Assembly: GCA_033557465.1 (NCBI GenBank)
Contig: CM066041.1
Location: 153,673,532-153,737,531 of the forward strand
Reading direction: 5' to 3'
Length of the DNA: 64,000 nucleotides
Source of the DNA: Ichthyophis bannanicus
Taxonomy: Eukaryota; Chordata; Amphibia; Gymnophiona; Ichthyophiidae
Shown: one piece after another, positions 51,704-62,098 of the stretch
Layout: each line of letters begins with the position of its first letter
Numbering within the stretch: the stretch's first letter is position 1
The notes under the pieces: generated by a model
Told to the model about the DNA's origin: nothing
Databases searched by the model: none
The model's input: the letters and a program-made list of their open reading frames with translations, nothing else
Made by a program: the position numbers and the translations under genes

Positions 51704-53836
51704 TTACACTGGGGTCGGGTTTCGACCATACGTAGCAGGATTAGGGTGCCATAAGGCCAAAATCTTAGTTGCGGTTTTCCGCTCTACTGTATTTTCAATA
51801 ACACTGTTAATAGAGCGCATACAACAGGGAATTATACATGGTAATAACAGAAATAAAGCTACAAACACTAATATTATCATAGCAAAAGTAGTAAGTCTCC
51901 CTAGACCAGAGAAGATAGATTCAAACCAATTAGGTATCTTAAGACCATGCCAGGTCTGCACTGGCACATAAGCTTGCTTGCGCATGTTTTCAGCAATTTC
52001 TTCAACTACTTGACCTTTGTCATCTATCTTCAAACAACAATTAGTTAAATTCAACTTACCACATACTCCTCCTTCAGCTGCTAATAAGTAATCTAGTGCT
52101 AAGCGATTCTGATATATTGCAGTACGCATTTGTGTGCTCTGTCTAGCTAGAAGTGTGAGTGCTTGACTAGTTTCATTTGTTATTAATTCTACAACTGCTT
52201 GTAAGCGTATAATACGATTTATCATATACACAGGGGTCCGATATCCCCAAGTGCCATCTTCCTCCCAAGTGGCAGGTCCATAATAAGCAATAATTCTCTC
52301 AGGTGGCCAATCTTCCCCCTCCCATTTCTCCCATTTACCTATTTTCAGAGGTGCTCTTTTCTGTCTCTTTGTATAGACTGGGTAGCCTAATTGTTCTCCG
52401 TGTTCTGTGGGCAATAGAAAGAAAGAAGGTCGGATGGTCCCTAAGACACATGCCCCTCCCCAGTGAATAGGGAGTCGAGCATATGCTCGGGTTCCACAGA
52501 TCCAATACAAGCCAGGTGGAGCTTGCCAGGCATGAGGCTTAGCAAGGTTGGTCCATAAATCGGCAAGCTCAGGGAATTGTGCTAATGGGTTGGTAGGTTC
52601 AGGTTCATTAACCCCTGACCACCAAGACGTCTGCTTTGTGGTGTCATTATAGAACTTCTGGCTAAGACAGACGAGCTGTCCTACTTTCAAGGTGAACTGG
52701 GGTCCAGTCCGAGCATAACACAGACGCCCAACTATTGGGTGTGCTAAGACCCATTCACTTGTGGTCTTATGCAGCTCAGTGTGATTGTAAACTATTGAGT
52801 AATTCAATTCTTGGGCCTCCCAGGGCCACTGGTCACCCATTTTGGTTCCTCCGCAGAAGTAACAATCTGAGATGTGGAGACTGGATACTACTGCTCCACC
52901 TAATTCTAAGAATAAATTTTGGGATGGGTGAGGAATATCAAACTTATTTACATGCATAGTTTCATAGAAGGTATTATGGATCTGATACCGTGATGAACGA
53001 TGGGCCTGGGTGTTCAGTCTTATATATACAATGGTTCCGGGATCTGACCCAGATCCCGCAATGCGTAGTCTGAATTTATATCCTTGTTTCCAAGCACTAG
53101 GATTCATTATATGTAACTCTAATGGATTACAAGCACCCTTCTTACAGTTGTCTAGATTCTTTACATATGGCTTATGCAGGACTGCCATTCGATTATCTCT
53201 GGTATTTTTTACCATACCAGTTTGCCATGTAGCATAAAACACACATTCCCACCTCGGGCAATAATAGTCTGCAACTGGTGCTGTGCTATATTCATTTGCC
53301 AAAACTCGTTTGCCGGTACATTCTCCCCACCCGGTGGTTCCTTCCGGACACATATACTTGTGATCATGGGAATATGCTTTCTCCCAATTGGCACAACTAG
53401 AACGACCATCTTGATTAATAGCATCACAAGCATCAAAATACAAGGCAGCACCCTTTGTGGGATCAGTGAGTGGGGGTGTGGCATTAAGTAAAGCTCCATC
53501 TGCATCATCCCATCGTATTTCTAGGGTATAATAGGATGGGTTCTGATGTGGGTTAAAACAAACTTTAGTATCACCCTTGGTACAAATGTTCAGTTCAGTG
53601 GTGTTATATATACACCGGCTTACTGTACCAGTACAGATATAGTATGAATGATAAAGCAAAGTCTGAGTTACTTTCATTCCAGTCCGAGTGGAAGTAATGC
53701 AGGCAGTACATGGGGGTAGAGCAAAAGTGAGTTCAAAGCTCCCCAAGCAGGCAACCAGAACAAAATAGAAACGAAGATGCATGTTGATTGTAGTCCTTCT
53801 GAATCTCCGCTGGAAAATCTTGACCTCGATGTTCAC
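51704..53836 (-). CDS. env: Retroviral envelope glycoprotein, open over 710 codons
   Basis: Single-pass surface glycoprotein precursor. A hydrophobic signal peptide follows an internal Met at about residue 19 (MHLRFYFVLVACLG). The surface subunit is Cys-rich with several N-x-T/S sites. A furin-type site RQKR lies near residues 490-494. The transmembrane subunit has a heptad region, a Cys motif at about 590-600 spaced C-x7-C-C (C-x6-C-C is usual), and a membrane anchor at about 648-670. A tail of roughly 37 residues ends at a stop. No strongly hydrophobic fusion peptide follows the cleavage site, which is odd. The frame is unbroken although gag and pol are not. Whether it is expressed or folds is unknown. 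Confidence 0.9.
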   Translation of the reverse strand: MNIEVKIFQRRFRRTTINMHLRFYFVLVACLGSFELTFALPPCTACITSTRTGMKVTQTLLYHSYYICTGTVSRCIYNTTELNICTKGDTKVCFNPHQNPSYYTLEIRWDDADGALLNATPPLTDPTKGAALYFDACDAINQDGRSSCANWEKAYSHDHKYMCPEGTTGWGECTGKRVLANEYSTAPVADYYCPRWECVFYATWQTGMVKNTRDNRMAVLHKPYVKNLDNCKKGACNPLELHIMNPSAWKQGYKFRLRIAGSGSDPGTIVYIRLNTQAHRSSRYQIHNTFYETMHVNKFDIPHPSQNLFLELGGAVVSSLHISDCYFCGGTKMGDQWPWEAQELNYSIVYNHTELHKTTSEWVLAHPIVGRLCYARTGPQFTLKVGQLVCLSQKFYNDTTKQTSWWSGVNEPEPTNPLAQFPELADLWTNLAKPHAWQAPPGLYWICGTRAYARLPIHWGGACVLGTIRPSFFLLPTEHGEQLGYPVYTKRQKRAPLKIGKWEKWEGEDWPPERIIAYYGPATWEEDGTWGYRTPVYMINRIIRLQAVVELITNETSQALTLLARQSTQMRTAIYQNRLALDYLLAAEGGVCGKLNLTNCCLKIDDKGQVVEEIAENMRKQAYVPVQTWHGLKIPNWFESIFSGLGRLTTFAMIILVFVALFLLLPCIIPCCMRSINSVIENTVERKTATKILALWHPNPATYGRNPTPV

Positions 53837-54093
53837 ACAGTGCTGACCCGTTTGCTAATAAAGCAATTCAACGGGTGTCAATGTTGATTGGAGATCCTCA
53901 AATGTCCATTGGATGCCAACTTACCAATCGTAGTTGGTCAGAATGAAGTCTGTCAATATGAAGTTATTTAGTGTACCAATAACGCACACATGGAGTCTGA
54001 AAGAACAAGTTTTACTGTATTGGAAACAGTAATCCTCTTCGAAAGACTTGTCTACTGTAAAGTACTGTAGTTCTTGGGTGACTCAAAGAAGTT

Positions 54094-54891
54094 CTAGGTT
54101 GCTGGTTGCCGCCTCAGGGTGAGTCGCAAAGGAATATCAGGATGCTGTACTGCTGTCCACTGATCTGGGTCTGGAGCTGCTGCTGGCTTGACTCTGCTAT
54201 GATGGATCCAAGATTCGATTTCTGCGACCTTGACAGCTGTGGGTGTAGACAGAATGACGGTGTATGGTCCCTTCCAATGCGGTTCCAACGGTGTTTTCTT
54301 CCAGTCTTTGATCCACACCGAGGTACCAGGCTTGTAGGGATGCAGGGGTTCCGTCAAGTTGATAGGTAACTGGTCCTGTATCCACACATGAAGAGTCTGC
54401 AGAACAGAACTAAGAGCTAGAAGTTCTTGTCTGGTTATCTCTGAACCAATTTGTGTCAAAGTACCTTTTATTCCCTGTACTATTGGCGGGGGTTTACCAT
54501 ACATCACTTCAAAGGGGGAAAATCCTGAAGATTTCACAGGGGCTGAGCGTATCTTAAGTAAAGCTATTGGGAGAACCTGGGGCCACTTCAGGTGGGTCTC
54601 CTGGCATAGCTTAGACAACTGAGATTTTAGAGTACGATTCATTCGCTCAACTTTCCCTGAACTTTGGGGTCTATAGGCAGTGTGTAACTTCCATTGTATC
54701 TGTAGGGCACTTGCTAACTGTTGGGTGATTTGGGATACAAATGAGGGCCCATTGTCCGACCCTATTACTGCAGGGATTCCAAATCTGGGGATAATTTCCC
54801 TCAACAAAACCTTGGTGACTTCTCTGGCCTTTTCAGTCCTGGTGGGGAAAGCTTCTACCCACCCAGAGAAGGTAACAACTAGGACTAACAA
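54094..54891 (-). pseudogene. Integrase catalytic and C-terminal part
   Basis: In the same frame as the RT ORF but separated from it by one TGA (54,894-54,892). Catalytic residues are visible: the first Asp lies before the stop in the upstream ORF (QVDITEMP), the second in GSDNGPSF (about residue 45), and the Glu in GKVERMN exactly 35 residues later (DD35E). The C-terminus includes WIKDWKKTPLEPHWKGPYTV, like the gammaretroviral GPY/F module. It ends at 54,094, so env starts about 260 bp downstream without overlap. Confidence 0.88.
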
Positions 54892-54894
54892 GTA

Positions 54895-57198
54895 TCAATA
54901 TCCACTAACTTTTGGCATTTCAGTGATGTCCACTTGTAGATTGTGCATAGAGGTCACACCACCTGACTGAACTCGGGGTGGTGGTGTAGGGCCCTGCTTA
55001 GCATTGTTCTTGGCACAGGTTACACATTGACGAGCTACTGAAGCTGACAAAGCTCCCAACAATGCGATGCAAAAATGTGGCCTGAGTGATTTTTCCATGG
55101 CACTTTTCCCATAATGTGTAGCTCGATGAAAAACTTTCACAAAGGCTGGTCCTAATGATTCAGGGATTACTATTCGTCCTGGAGGTTGGCTACCCTCGGC
55201 TGGTGGCAGCTCGATCCATCCATCCTTCAGTACCCCTTTTTCTGTTGCGCAATAATAGTCCAATTCTTTTGTGGTGTATCGTGGCGTCCACAAATTAAGG
55301 GGGACTGGAAACAATACTGCTTGTACTGGTGTTGCTTGCGATGAGATTTGACCTGTCATGGCTGCTTTGCGTGCTGAGGCGTCAGCAAATCTGTTTCCTT
55401 GGGCAACTTCTCCTTTTCCTGCTTGATGGCCTCGGCAGTGCATGACAGCAACTTGTACGGGGGCCCATACTGCGTCTAACAACATCAAGATTTCTGGACC
55501 ATACTTAATTGATTTGCCTCCGGAGGTGATGAGTCCTCGTTCTTTGTACAGCGCTCCATGAGCATGTAAAGTAGTGAAGGCATATTTGGAGTCCGTGTAT
55601 ACGTTCAACTGAAGTCCAGCACCTAATTCTAGTGCTCTAGTGAGTGCTATCAATTCTGCTTTCTGCGCTGATGTTCCTGATGCAAGAGCTGATGATTCAA
55701 TGACTTTATCTTGAGTAACTACTGCATATCCAGCACAGCGCCGTCCATTGATGATGAGGCTGCTTCCATCCACAAAGTATGTCTGATCAGGATTTTCTAA
55801 AGGCACATCAGTCAAATCAGGTCGGCTTGAAAACACAGTATCCATAACTTCGATACAATCGTGCTCTGGTGGGTCTTGGCTAATTGGTATCAATGTGGCT
55901 GGGTTTAAAGCATTGCTCACCTCCAATTGTATCCGGGGATTTTCGCATAACATGCTCTGGTATTTCAACATTCGAGAATTGGTGAACCAATGATTTCCTT
56001 TTTGTTCCATGAGGGTGAGTACCGCATGTGGTACTGTTACACGTAGATTCTGTCCTAAGGTGAGCTTGTCCGCTTCACTCACTAACAATGCTGTGGCTGC
56101 GACAGCTCTCAAACATGGTGGCCATCCTTTAGCTACAGTGTCCAATTGTTTTGATAAGTATGCTACAGGTCGCTCCCAATGTCCCAATGTCTGAGTCAAC
56201 ATCCCTAGAGCGTTCCCTTGCACCTCATGTACAGATAGGTGAAACGGCTTCTGAACATCTGGTAGTCCAAGTGCTGGTGATGACATTAATGCTTCCTTCA
56301 AGGTTTTGAAAGCTTCATCTTGGTCAGGTCCCCACTCTAGTGGTGACTTCTCTTCTCCTTTGGTGGCTTCATATAGTGGTTTAGCGATCTGGGCAAAGTT
56401 AGGTATCCATATTCGGCAGTATCCTGCTGCTCCCAGAAAGGCTCTGACTTGCCTCCTGGTGGTTGGGGTTTGGATACTGCACACGGCTTCTTTCCTTTCT
56501 GGTCCTAATTGTCGGCTTCCTTTGGTCAGCTGGAAACCCAAATACTTTACTTCTGTTTGGCATAGCTGCGCTTTTGCTCTTGAAACTTTGTATCCAGCTT
56601 CATCTAGTAGTTGTAAAAGGTCATTTGTGGCTTGTACACATTCACGCTCCGATGTGGTAGCTATCAATAGATCATCCACATACTGGAGAAGTACTCTTTT
56701 CCCAGGAATTACAGGATAGCTTGAAAGATCTTGGTTCAGTGCTGCACTGAAAATGGTGGGTGAATTCTTAAATCCTTGGGGCAAGCGTGTCCAGGTGAGT
56801 TGGCCCCGTCTTCCTGAGACAGGGTCCTGCCATTCGAAGGCAAACAACATTTGGCTAATTGGGGCTAATCGTATGCAGAAAAATGCATCTTTCAAATCCA
56901 GGACAGTGAAATGGGTAGCTTCAGCAGGTATCAATCCTAAGAGTGTATAGGGATTTGGCACAACTGGATGTATGGTTTCCACTGCTTCATTCACTCTCCT
57001 CAAATCTTGTACTGGGCGGTAGTCACCCGTCCCAGGCTTCTTGACTGGCAGGAGAGGTGTATTCCAAGGTGACTGACATACTTTGAGAAGGCCATACTCC
57101 AGTAATCTTAATAAATGGCGATGAATGCCTTCAATTGCTGGTCTTGGGAGCGGGTACTGTTTAACATGTACAGGTTCTGCTCCAGGCTTAAGGTTCAC
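54895..57198 (-). pseudogene. Reverse transcriptase, RNase H and integrase N-terminus
   Basis: 767 residues open. RT shows PLLPVKKPGTGDYRPVQDLR, the catalytic VLDLKDAFFCIRL block, LPQGFKNSPTIF and YVDD at about residue 172. RNase H has FVDGSS (about 474), AELIALTRALEL and YTDSKYAF. The end carries the zinc-binding His-His-Cys-Cys of integrase (about 690-740, HRATHYGKS and CVTCAKN) and the first catalytic Asp. It is separated from protease by a TGA at about 57,246-57,244 and from the rest of integrase by another. YVDD and sequence style are gamma-like. With these stops the enzyme cannot be made whole from this copy. Confidence 0.9.
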
Positions 57199-57246
57199 AA
57201 TTACTGGGGCTATGTGCTTGGCTAGGCCTGGTGGGTTTCCTTCGGC

Positions 57247-57726
57247 TCATACTCCAGGAGGAACCATTATATTTTCTAGCATACTTAAATTGACATCAGG
57301 GGCTGGCTTAGTACTATAATATCTCCATTCTTCTTCTCGGGGAACAGTAAGCACCATTAGCCCTGCAGGTTGTGAATTTACAGTCATTTGCATTTCCCCT
57401 TTTTCAGTGAAAGTTATTTGGGCTTGCAGTTTGGCTAGTATATCTCGTCCCAGTAGTGGCACTGGGCACTCAGGCATATAAAGGAATTGGTGCGCTATTT
57501 GCTGTCCTCCCAGTTCACATACACGGTTTTGCAGGAAAGACTTAGTGGCTTTTGCACCGGTTGCTCCCATAATAGTGACTGCTCGTGTGGACAAAGGGGC
57601 TATTTGCTTGTCCACTACAGAATGTTCTGCTCCAGTATCAATCATAAAGTCCATGAATTCGTTCCCTATCTTTAAACAGACCATAGGCTCCTGGGAACCT
57701 AGAACAAATTCAGAGCCTGGTCTGTC
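57247..57726 (-). pseudogene. Retroviral aspartic protease
   Basis: Open from after the TAG at 57,729-57,727; the first Met is at 57,684. The active-site MIDTGAEHSVV (Asp at about residue 16 from that Met) and LLGRDIL near the C-terminus are the two signature blocks. It lies in the gag frame after the TAG, as in gammaretroviruses where readthrough yields Gag-Pol. A TGA closes it at its 3' side, before RT. Confidence 0.88.
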
Positions 57727-59589
57727 CTAATCTGTTTCATCTAGATCATAGGCTGTTGCTGTGGCCACTCCTTCGATGGCCTCCTCTCTTTCCCGTTGGA
57801 ATTGTACTCAATTTGTTCCCCTACGATTCTGTGGTCGGCCTCTTTCCCTCTCTCTCCGAGGGGCAGGGGCGTTCTCTCCTTCCTCTTCATATGAGGTGTA
57901 TTCGAGTTGCGGGCATGCATTCCTCCAATGTCCTTCTTCCTTGCAATAAGCGCACTGATTCGCGACTAGTGATGTGGGCCGGCTCTCTCCTCGGCCCCTC
58001 CCTCTTCCTCTGCTCCTTCGACTAGGGATACCTCCCCTTTTCTGTTCAACTAACGCAGCAGCCAAAAAATCGGCTTTCTTCATTTTTCGGTCACTTTCTC
58101 TCTGCCTTTCATTATCACGATTCACAAACACTCTATGAGCGACGTCCAGTAACTGAGTTGCATTCATGCCCGCAAACCCTTCTAATTTCTGTAGTTTACG
58201 TCTGATGTCTGGTTGGGACTGGCTGACAAAAGCGGCATTCACCATGCATAGACTTCCTGGTGCAGCTGGGTCATAGGGAGTGTACATTCTGTATGCTTCA
58301 GATAATCTCTCATAGAATACTGCTGGGCTTTCATCTATGCCCTGGATAACTTCAGCTGTCTTTGTGAGGTTCATGGCTTTCTGACCCCCCTTTCGCAGAC
58401 CTTGTAGAAGGCCTTGGCGAAATCATGCTAGAGCTCTGGATCCTATTTCGGTGTTCGGGTCCCACCAAGGATCTTCGTTTGGGAATTCTCTCTTCGCTGC
58501 TTCGCGATTATCAATTCCTCCTTGTCCCTCTGCTAGGGGATTATCTGCTAACCAATTAACGGCTGCTCTCATGATTCTCGTCCGCTCCTCAGTAGTAAAT
58601 AAAGTAGACAGGAGCTGACGGCAATCTGACCAAGTGGGTTGATGGGTCTGCATAATTGTATTCATTAATTCTGTTAACTCTTGGGGTTTGTCAGTGTAGG
58701 AGGCATAATGCAATTTCCAATTCAACAAATCAGTAGTGGAGAAGGGCACATAAACTAAACTTGTGGGTCCCGGTACTATCTGGTCCTCCTCATCTCTCAT
58801 AGGCATTCCCGGGACTTGCCGTAGTGGCAGTAATTTTTGAGTAGGCTCTTTCTGCATCTTGGTAGGGACTTTCTGTATCTTGGTAGGGGCTTTCTGCATT
58901 TTAGTAGGGGCTTTCTGCCTCAAGGTACGCTTAGTTTGGGAGACCTCACTCGTAACAGATGAACTTGCACTGACAACTGATTTTTCGCTTTCAGTCTCGC
59001 CCTGTGAGAACGTTTCCTCTTCTTCTAGTTCTGACTCAAAATTTCCCTCAGTCTCAGGCTGATCGGCCGCATCAGGGGGCGGATCTTCTGGTTGCACTAT
59101 TGGCAGGTCGGGCGGTGGTCTTTGCTGGTCCCGGGGCGCTGCCGCGGGACGCGGTGGTACCCTTACGGGGCGCTGAGCTTGGGGCTATCTAATTACAACT
59201 TCCGGGGACTCAGGATCAACATAGACAGGTTTCTTTTCTTTCCCTGCCTTCTGAGTCTGTTCTGTCAGCGCTACCATTATTCTGCACTGTTCTTCATAAC
59301 AGCGCTGTGCCCAAGGGGGTGGGCTCTCACAAATACTTAACCAGGAATCTATATAGGGATACTGATCGGGGTGCGCTGCTCGCACCTTCTGATGGACTGA
59401 CTGAATAATTCCTATGGTAAAAGTTCCCTCTCGGGGCCACATAGGGTCTAAGGCAGGCCACTCCCTTGTACACAAAACTTGTAATCGTGTTGCAGTCATT
59501 TTTACCCCATAATCCCTTGAATATCCTTTATTAAAATACTTGATCATACATTCTAATGGAGTGTGCCTAGTAGACCCTGCCCCTCCCAT
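57727..59589 (-). pseudogene. gag: Gag polyprotein with three premature stops
   Basis: The ATG at 59,589 gives MGGAGS, a myristoylation-type start. The matrix-like part ends at TAG 59,187-59,185. An acidic, proline-rich p12-like region follows with 8-residue repeats of APTKMQK type (58,850-58,915). Capsid follows (NEDPWW, then a TGA at 58,425-58,423), with the major homology region IDESPAVFYERLSEAY near 58,300. Nucleocapsid has one C-x2-C-x4-H-x4-C knuckle (CAYCKEEGHWRNAC, about 57,950) and a basic Arg/Gly tail. A TGA at 57,810-57,808 precedes the normal-looking terminal TAG at 57,729. All pieces are in one frame. Confidence 0.88.
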
Positions 59590-60304
59590 ATCGATGTGTG
59601 TGCGCGCAACAACAAACAGAAGGGAAAAGGAGGGCAGACCGTGGGTGAGGGGTCCTCATGGCCCTAGAAACATTCAAGGGAAACAAAAAACAAGACAAGA
59701 CGACGGTCGCTTCCTCCTTTTTACGACCTGGACGCGGTAGCCCGGCCAGGAAATGCGTTACTCAGGAGTCCGCCTTCGCTTGGTCTGTGTTGCAAGACCT
59801 CTCAATCACACTTCATTCACACAATCATGCTAGCAACGTATCCCAAAAACCCAGTCCTGTCTCTTCTGACTAGGCTATACCAAATTCAAAATCAAAGTCA
59901 AAATCAAGAAGACGATGGTTTCGCCCCGCGCTACACTATGCAGGGTTAATCGGACCGTCTTGAGAGCTCTCTGACCAAAATCAAATTCCAAGTTCCAAGT
60001 TTACAAGTTCACAAGCTGCAGTACTGACTCATCTGTCTAGACATTTCCCAAAACTATACTCGCCGGATCCGGTCCCCACTCCCGGGCAAGCGCATCAGTT
60101 GGACCTCGGACTCCCCACGGGTTCGAGGTGTTGGTTCCGTCCGGGTCCGACACCCGCCGAGGCCTGGCCAGCTCCCTCCGATGCAACGGGACCGGTGGCG
60201 CCTGGGAGCGAGCCCACGTCGGGAGGGCACGATCCCGGCAGGACCAAACCTATGGAGGCGGAAAGTCGTGGTATATCAGCTTGTATACCCTCTACTAACC
60301 ACAC
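59590..60304 (-). promoter_or_regulatory. Proviral leader between primer site and gag
   Basis: About 715 bp without a long frame, the position of the packaging signal and splice donor in simple retroviruses. I could not identify either with confidence. Confidence 0.55.
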
Positions 60305-60322
60305 TTCCCGGCCAACGCACCA
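60305..60322 (-). promoter_or_regulatory. Primer binding site for tRNA-Gly
   Basis: The plus strand reads TTCCCGGCCAACGCACCA, identical to the 3' 18 bases (with CCA) of vertebrate tRNA-Gly(UCC) as I recall it. It lies 6 bases inside the 5' LTR. Many gammaretroviruses use tRNA-Pro instead. Confidence 0.8.
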
Positions 60323-60328
60323 AGAATA

Positions 60329-60992
60329 TGTAGCGGCAGAGCGCAAACAATCCAATAATACCAGGAGTCTGTTCAGAAGGTCCAAATCATTTATTTGTGT
60401 ACAAGACTCAAGCAGAATCACATTCAAAATGGCTGAGCAATGGCTGTTAGTAAAACAACAACTTTTATACTGTTCTTTCCCATTCTGGACATTAGACAAA
60501 CTTTTCATTGGTCCCGGTAACCCCTTTCACCCCATCTATTGGTCCCGGTACCATTACGTAGCTATCCAATGAGGACCTTGGTCTGGGCTTAGCACCTGCT
60601 TACCCCCCTTACAGTCCTCATTACAATGGTCATTTCTTGGGCTCTTGATACATTTTACCTCCAAGGTCACTGGCTAACTAAAACATGTGGGAAAGCAGGG
60701 CACTGTAACTTTTCTTTCAGCAGAGTTAATTCCATAGAAGCTTCACCCTCTTATCAATACCAATTAAAACTTGTTTTTCTATATTTTCTAAGTTTCGATT
60801 CTGCTTAGCTATGCTTAATTGTGCTTAGTTAAGTTTTGATTCTTATGGTAGCAGCACTCATGGTAGCAGCATTCGGGGGGGGGGGGGGGTTCACTCCTCT
60901 GGGCCTAACCACAGGCTTCATTTACAGGTCAAGCTGCTTAGGCCTGCCTGCTTAGCTTAATCAGCGTGGATCATAGGCCTTCGCCTACCACA
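60329..60992 (-). repeat. 5' LTR of the provirus (664 bp)
   Basis: Ends TG...CA in element sense. On the minus strand TATAAAAG lies at 60,469-60,462 and AATAAA at 60,395-60,390, about 70 bases on, giving a short R region and a U5 of about 60 bases. A C/G homopolymer sits in U3. It differs from the 3' LTR by few bases. Confidence 0.92.
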
Positions 60993-61312
60993 TTATGAAT
61001 CAGAGTTCTGTTGTATTGGCTTAAGACCGTTTTTTTTTTTTTAATGTGCATAATTTAGAAATTCCCATATATTACAGGCTGTTTACTTATTTCCTTTTCT
61101 TTTTCCTTGTTTGCCTGCTTTTTCTACATTTGGGTCCTCCAATTTCCTTTTTTTTTTTTTCAGGTTTCATGAGAGCAGGATTGATGTTTAGATTGCCTTT
61201 ATTTTTTATTTCTTGTTTATTATTTTCTATATGTTTCAGTGCTCGAGTTTTTCTTTTTGGAATGATTGTGAACTTAAAAATTTGAGAAATAAAAAGTTAA
61301 AAAAAAACCAAA
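60993..61312 (+). pseudogene. End of L1-like element: last ORF1 codons, 3' UTR and A-tail
   Basis: The right TTAT duplication (60,993-60,996) is followed by the last ORF1 codons and TAA at 61,022-61,024. A T-rich region without ORF2 follows, then an AATAAA-like signal and A-rich tail near 61,288-61,310. The element therefore seems to have ORF1 but no ORF2, like the half-L1 elements known in mammals. Confidence 0.6.
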
Positions 61313-62098
61313 TTCATAATTTCGTATTCATTTTTTTAATGAAATGTATCTGATAATTCTGGTGCAGTCAGTGTATTAGACCTTGTCCTTATATACTGTG
61401 TAAAGCTCTTTTTCTATTGCATTCATGGTATTTTGGAGGATGTTAATGGCTCCTTGATGACTCCAAAAAAAGCTTGCTTTTCTGAATGATTCCAGTTATT
61501 GGACACATTCCCAGCCCTATTAAGTGTCCAGAGTAAGTATATGGGACTGTGCAGAGCGCAGACCACTTGCTCTTACCACACCTACTCTGCAGGCTGCGCA
61601 CATAACAGGAACTGTCATTTCCCCTTCTGGGCAAACAAGCATGAAGCTTAAATGCCAAAAGTGAAGCAGAGCTTGTTGGCTGGTCCTGAAAACAGTTTAC
61701 TTAGTACTTCCCTGTCACACTGCTCCTCCCAGGCCTCCCTGGGATCTTTACCATGGCAACCAGACAACAGCTTGAGAGTCTGCAGTGCCAGGCTTGGGAG
61801 TCTCTCTCATTCCTCGCAGCCAGTGCTTCCTATACTCTAGAAACAAATATGGGTTTATGGGATTCTAAACTCATCTCTAAGCTACATTTTACTAGTTAAC
61901 ATAGAACTTTGATTTTTCCAGCTTGGGGTCCGTTACCGAGCTCGTATATCAGCCCAGGATTTGTTGATTGGGGAGGGGGGGGGGGGGGTTCTGTATTATA
62001 CTGAATTCCAGCATAGCTGCCTATATTTTCTGTGGAATTTTTCCTTTTTTTTTTCCATTTTGGTATCTGCCATTTGAACAGTTACTAAGTTTTCTCAG
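61313..62098. other. Unannotated, mostly unique DNA
   Basis: No gene seen. Contains a G-tract near 61,974-61,988 and T-tracts. Small open frames at 61,443-61,840 have no recognisable domain. Confidence 0.4.

Larger units (their letters stand above)
49761..60992 (-). mobile_element. Gamma-like endogenous retrovirus (class I), minus strand
   Basis: A complete provirus of about 10 kb plus a later 1.2-kb LINE insertion. In reading order: 5' LTR (60,992-60,329), tRNA-Gly primer site, leader, gag, pro, RT-RNase H, integrase, env, polypurine tract and 3' LTR. Gag, pro and pol share one frame, with a TAG at the gag-pro boundary (57,729-57,727) where gammaretroviruses use stop readthrough. The LTRs differ by about five substitutions and a few short indels by eye, so the insertion is fairly recent. 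Three premature stops in gag and two in pol disable it, while env is open. Confidence 0.93.

Noticed and set aside
58850..58915. CRISPR-like or satellite array in the provirus
   Set aside because: The units are contiguous with no spacers and keep the gag frame, so this is an internal protein repeat.
60305..60322. A tRNA-Gly gene remnant
   Set aside because: Only the terminal 18 bases match and they sit 6 bases inside the LTR, so this is a primer binding site and not a tRNA gene.
60099..60572. 157-codon plus-strand frame at the primer site and LTR
   Set aside because: It runs antisense through the leader, tRNA primer site and U5-R of the provirus; a chance frame.
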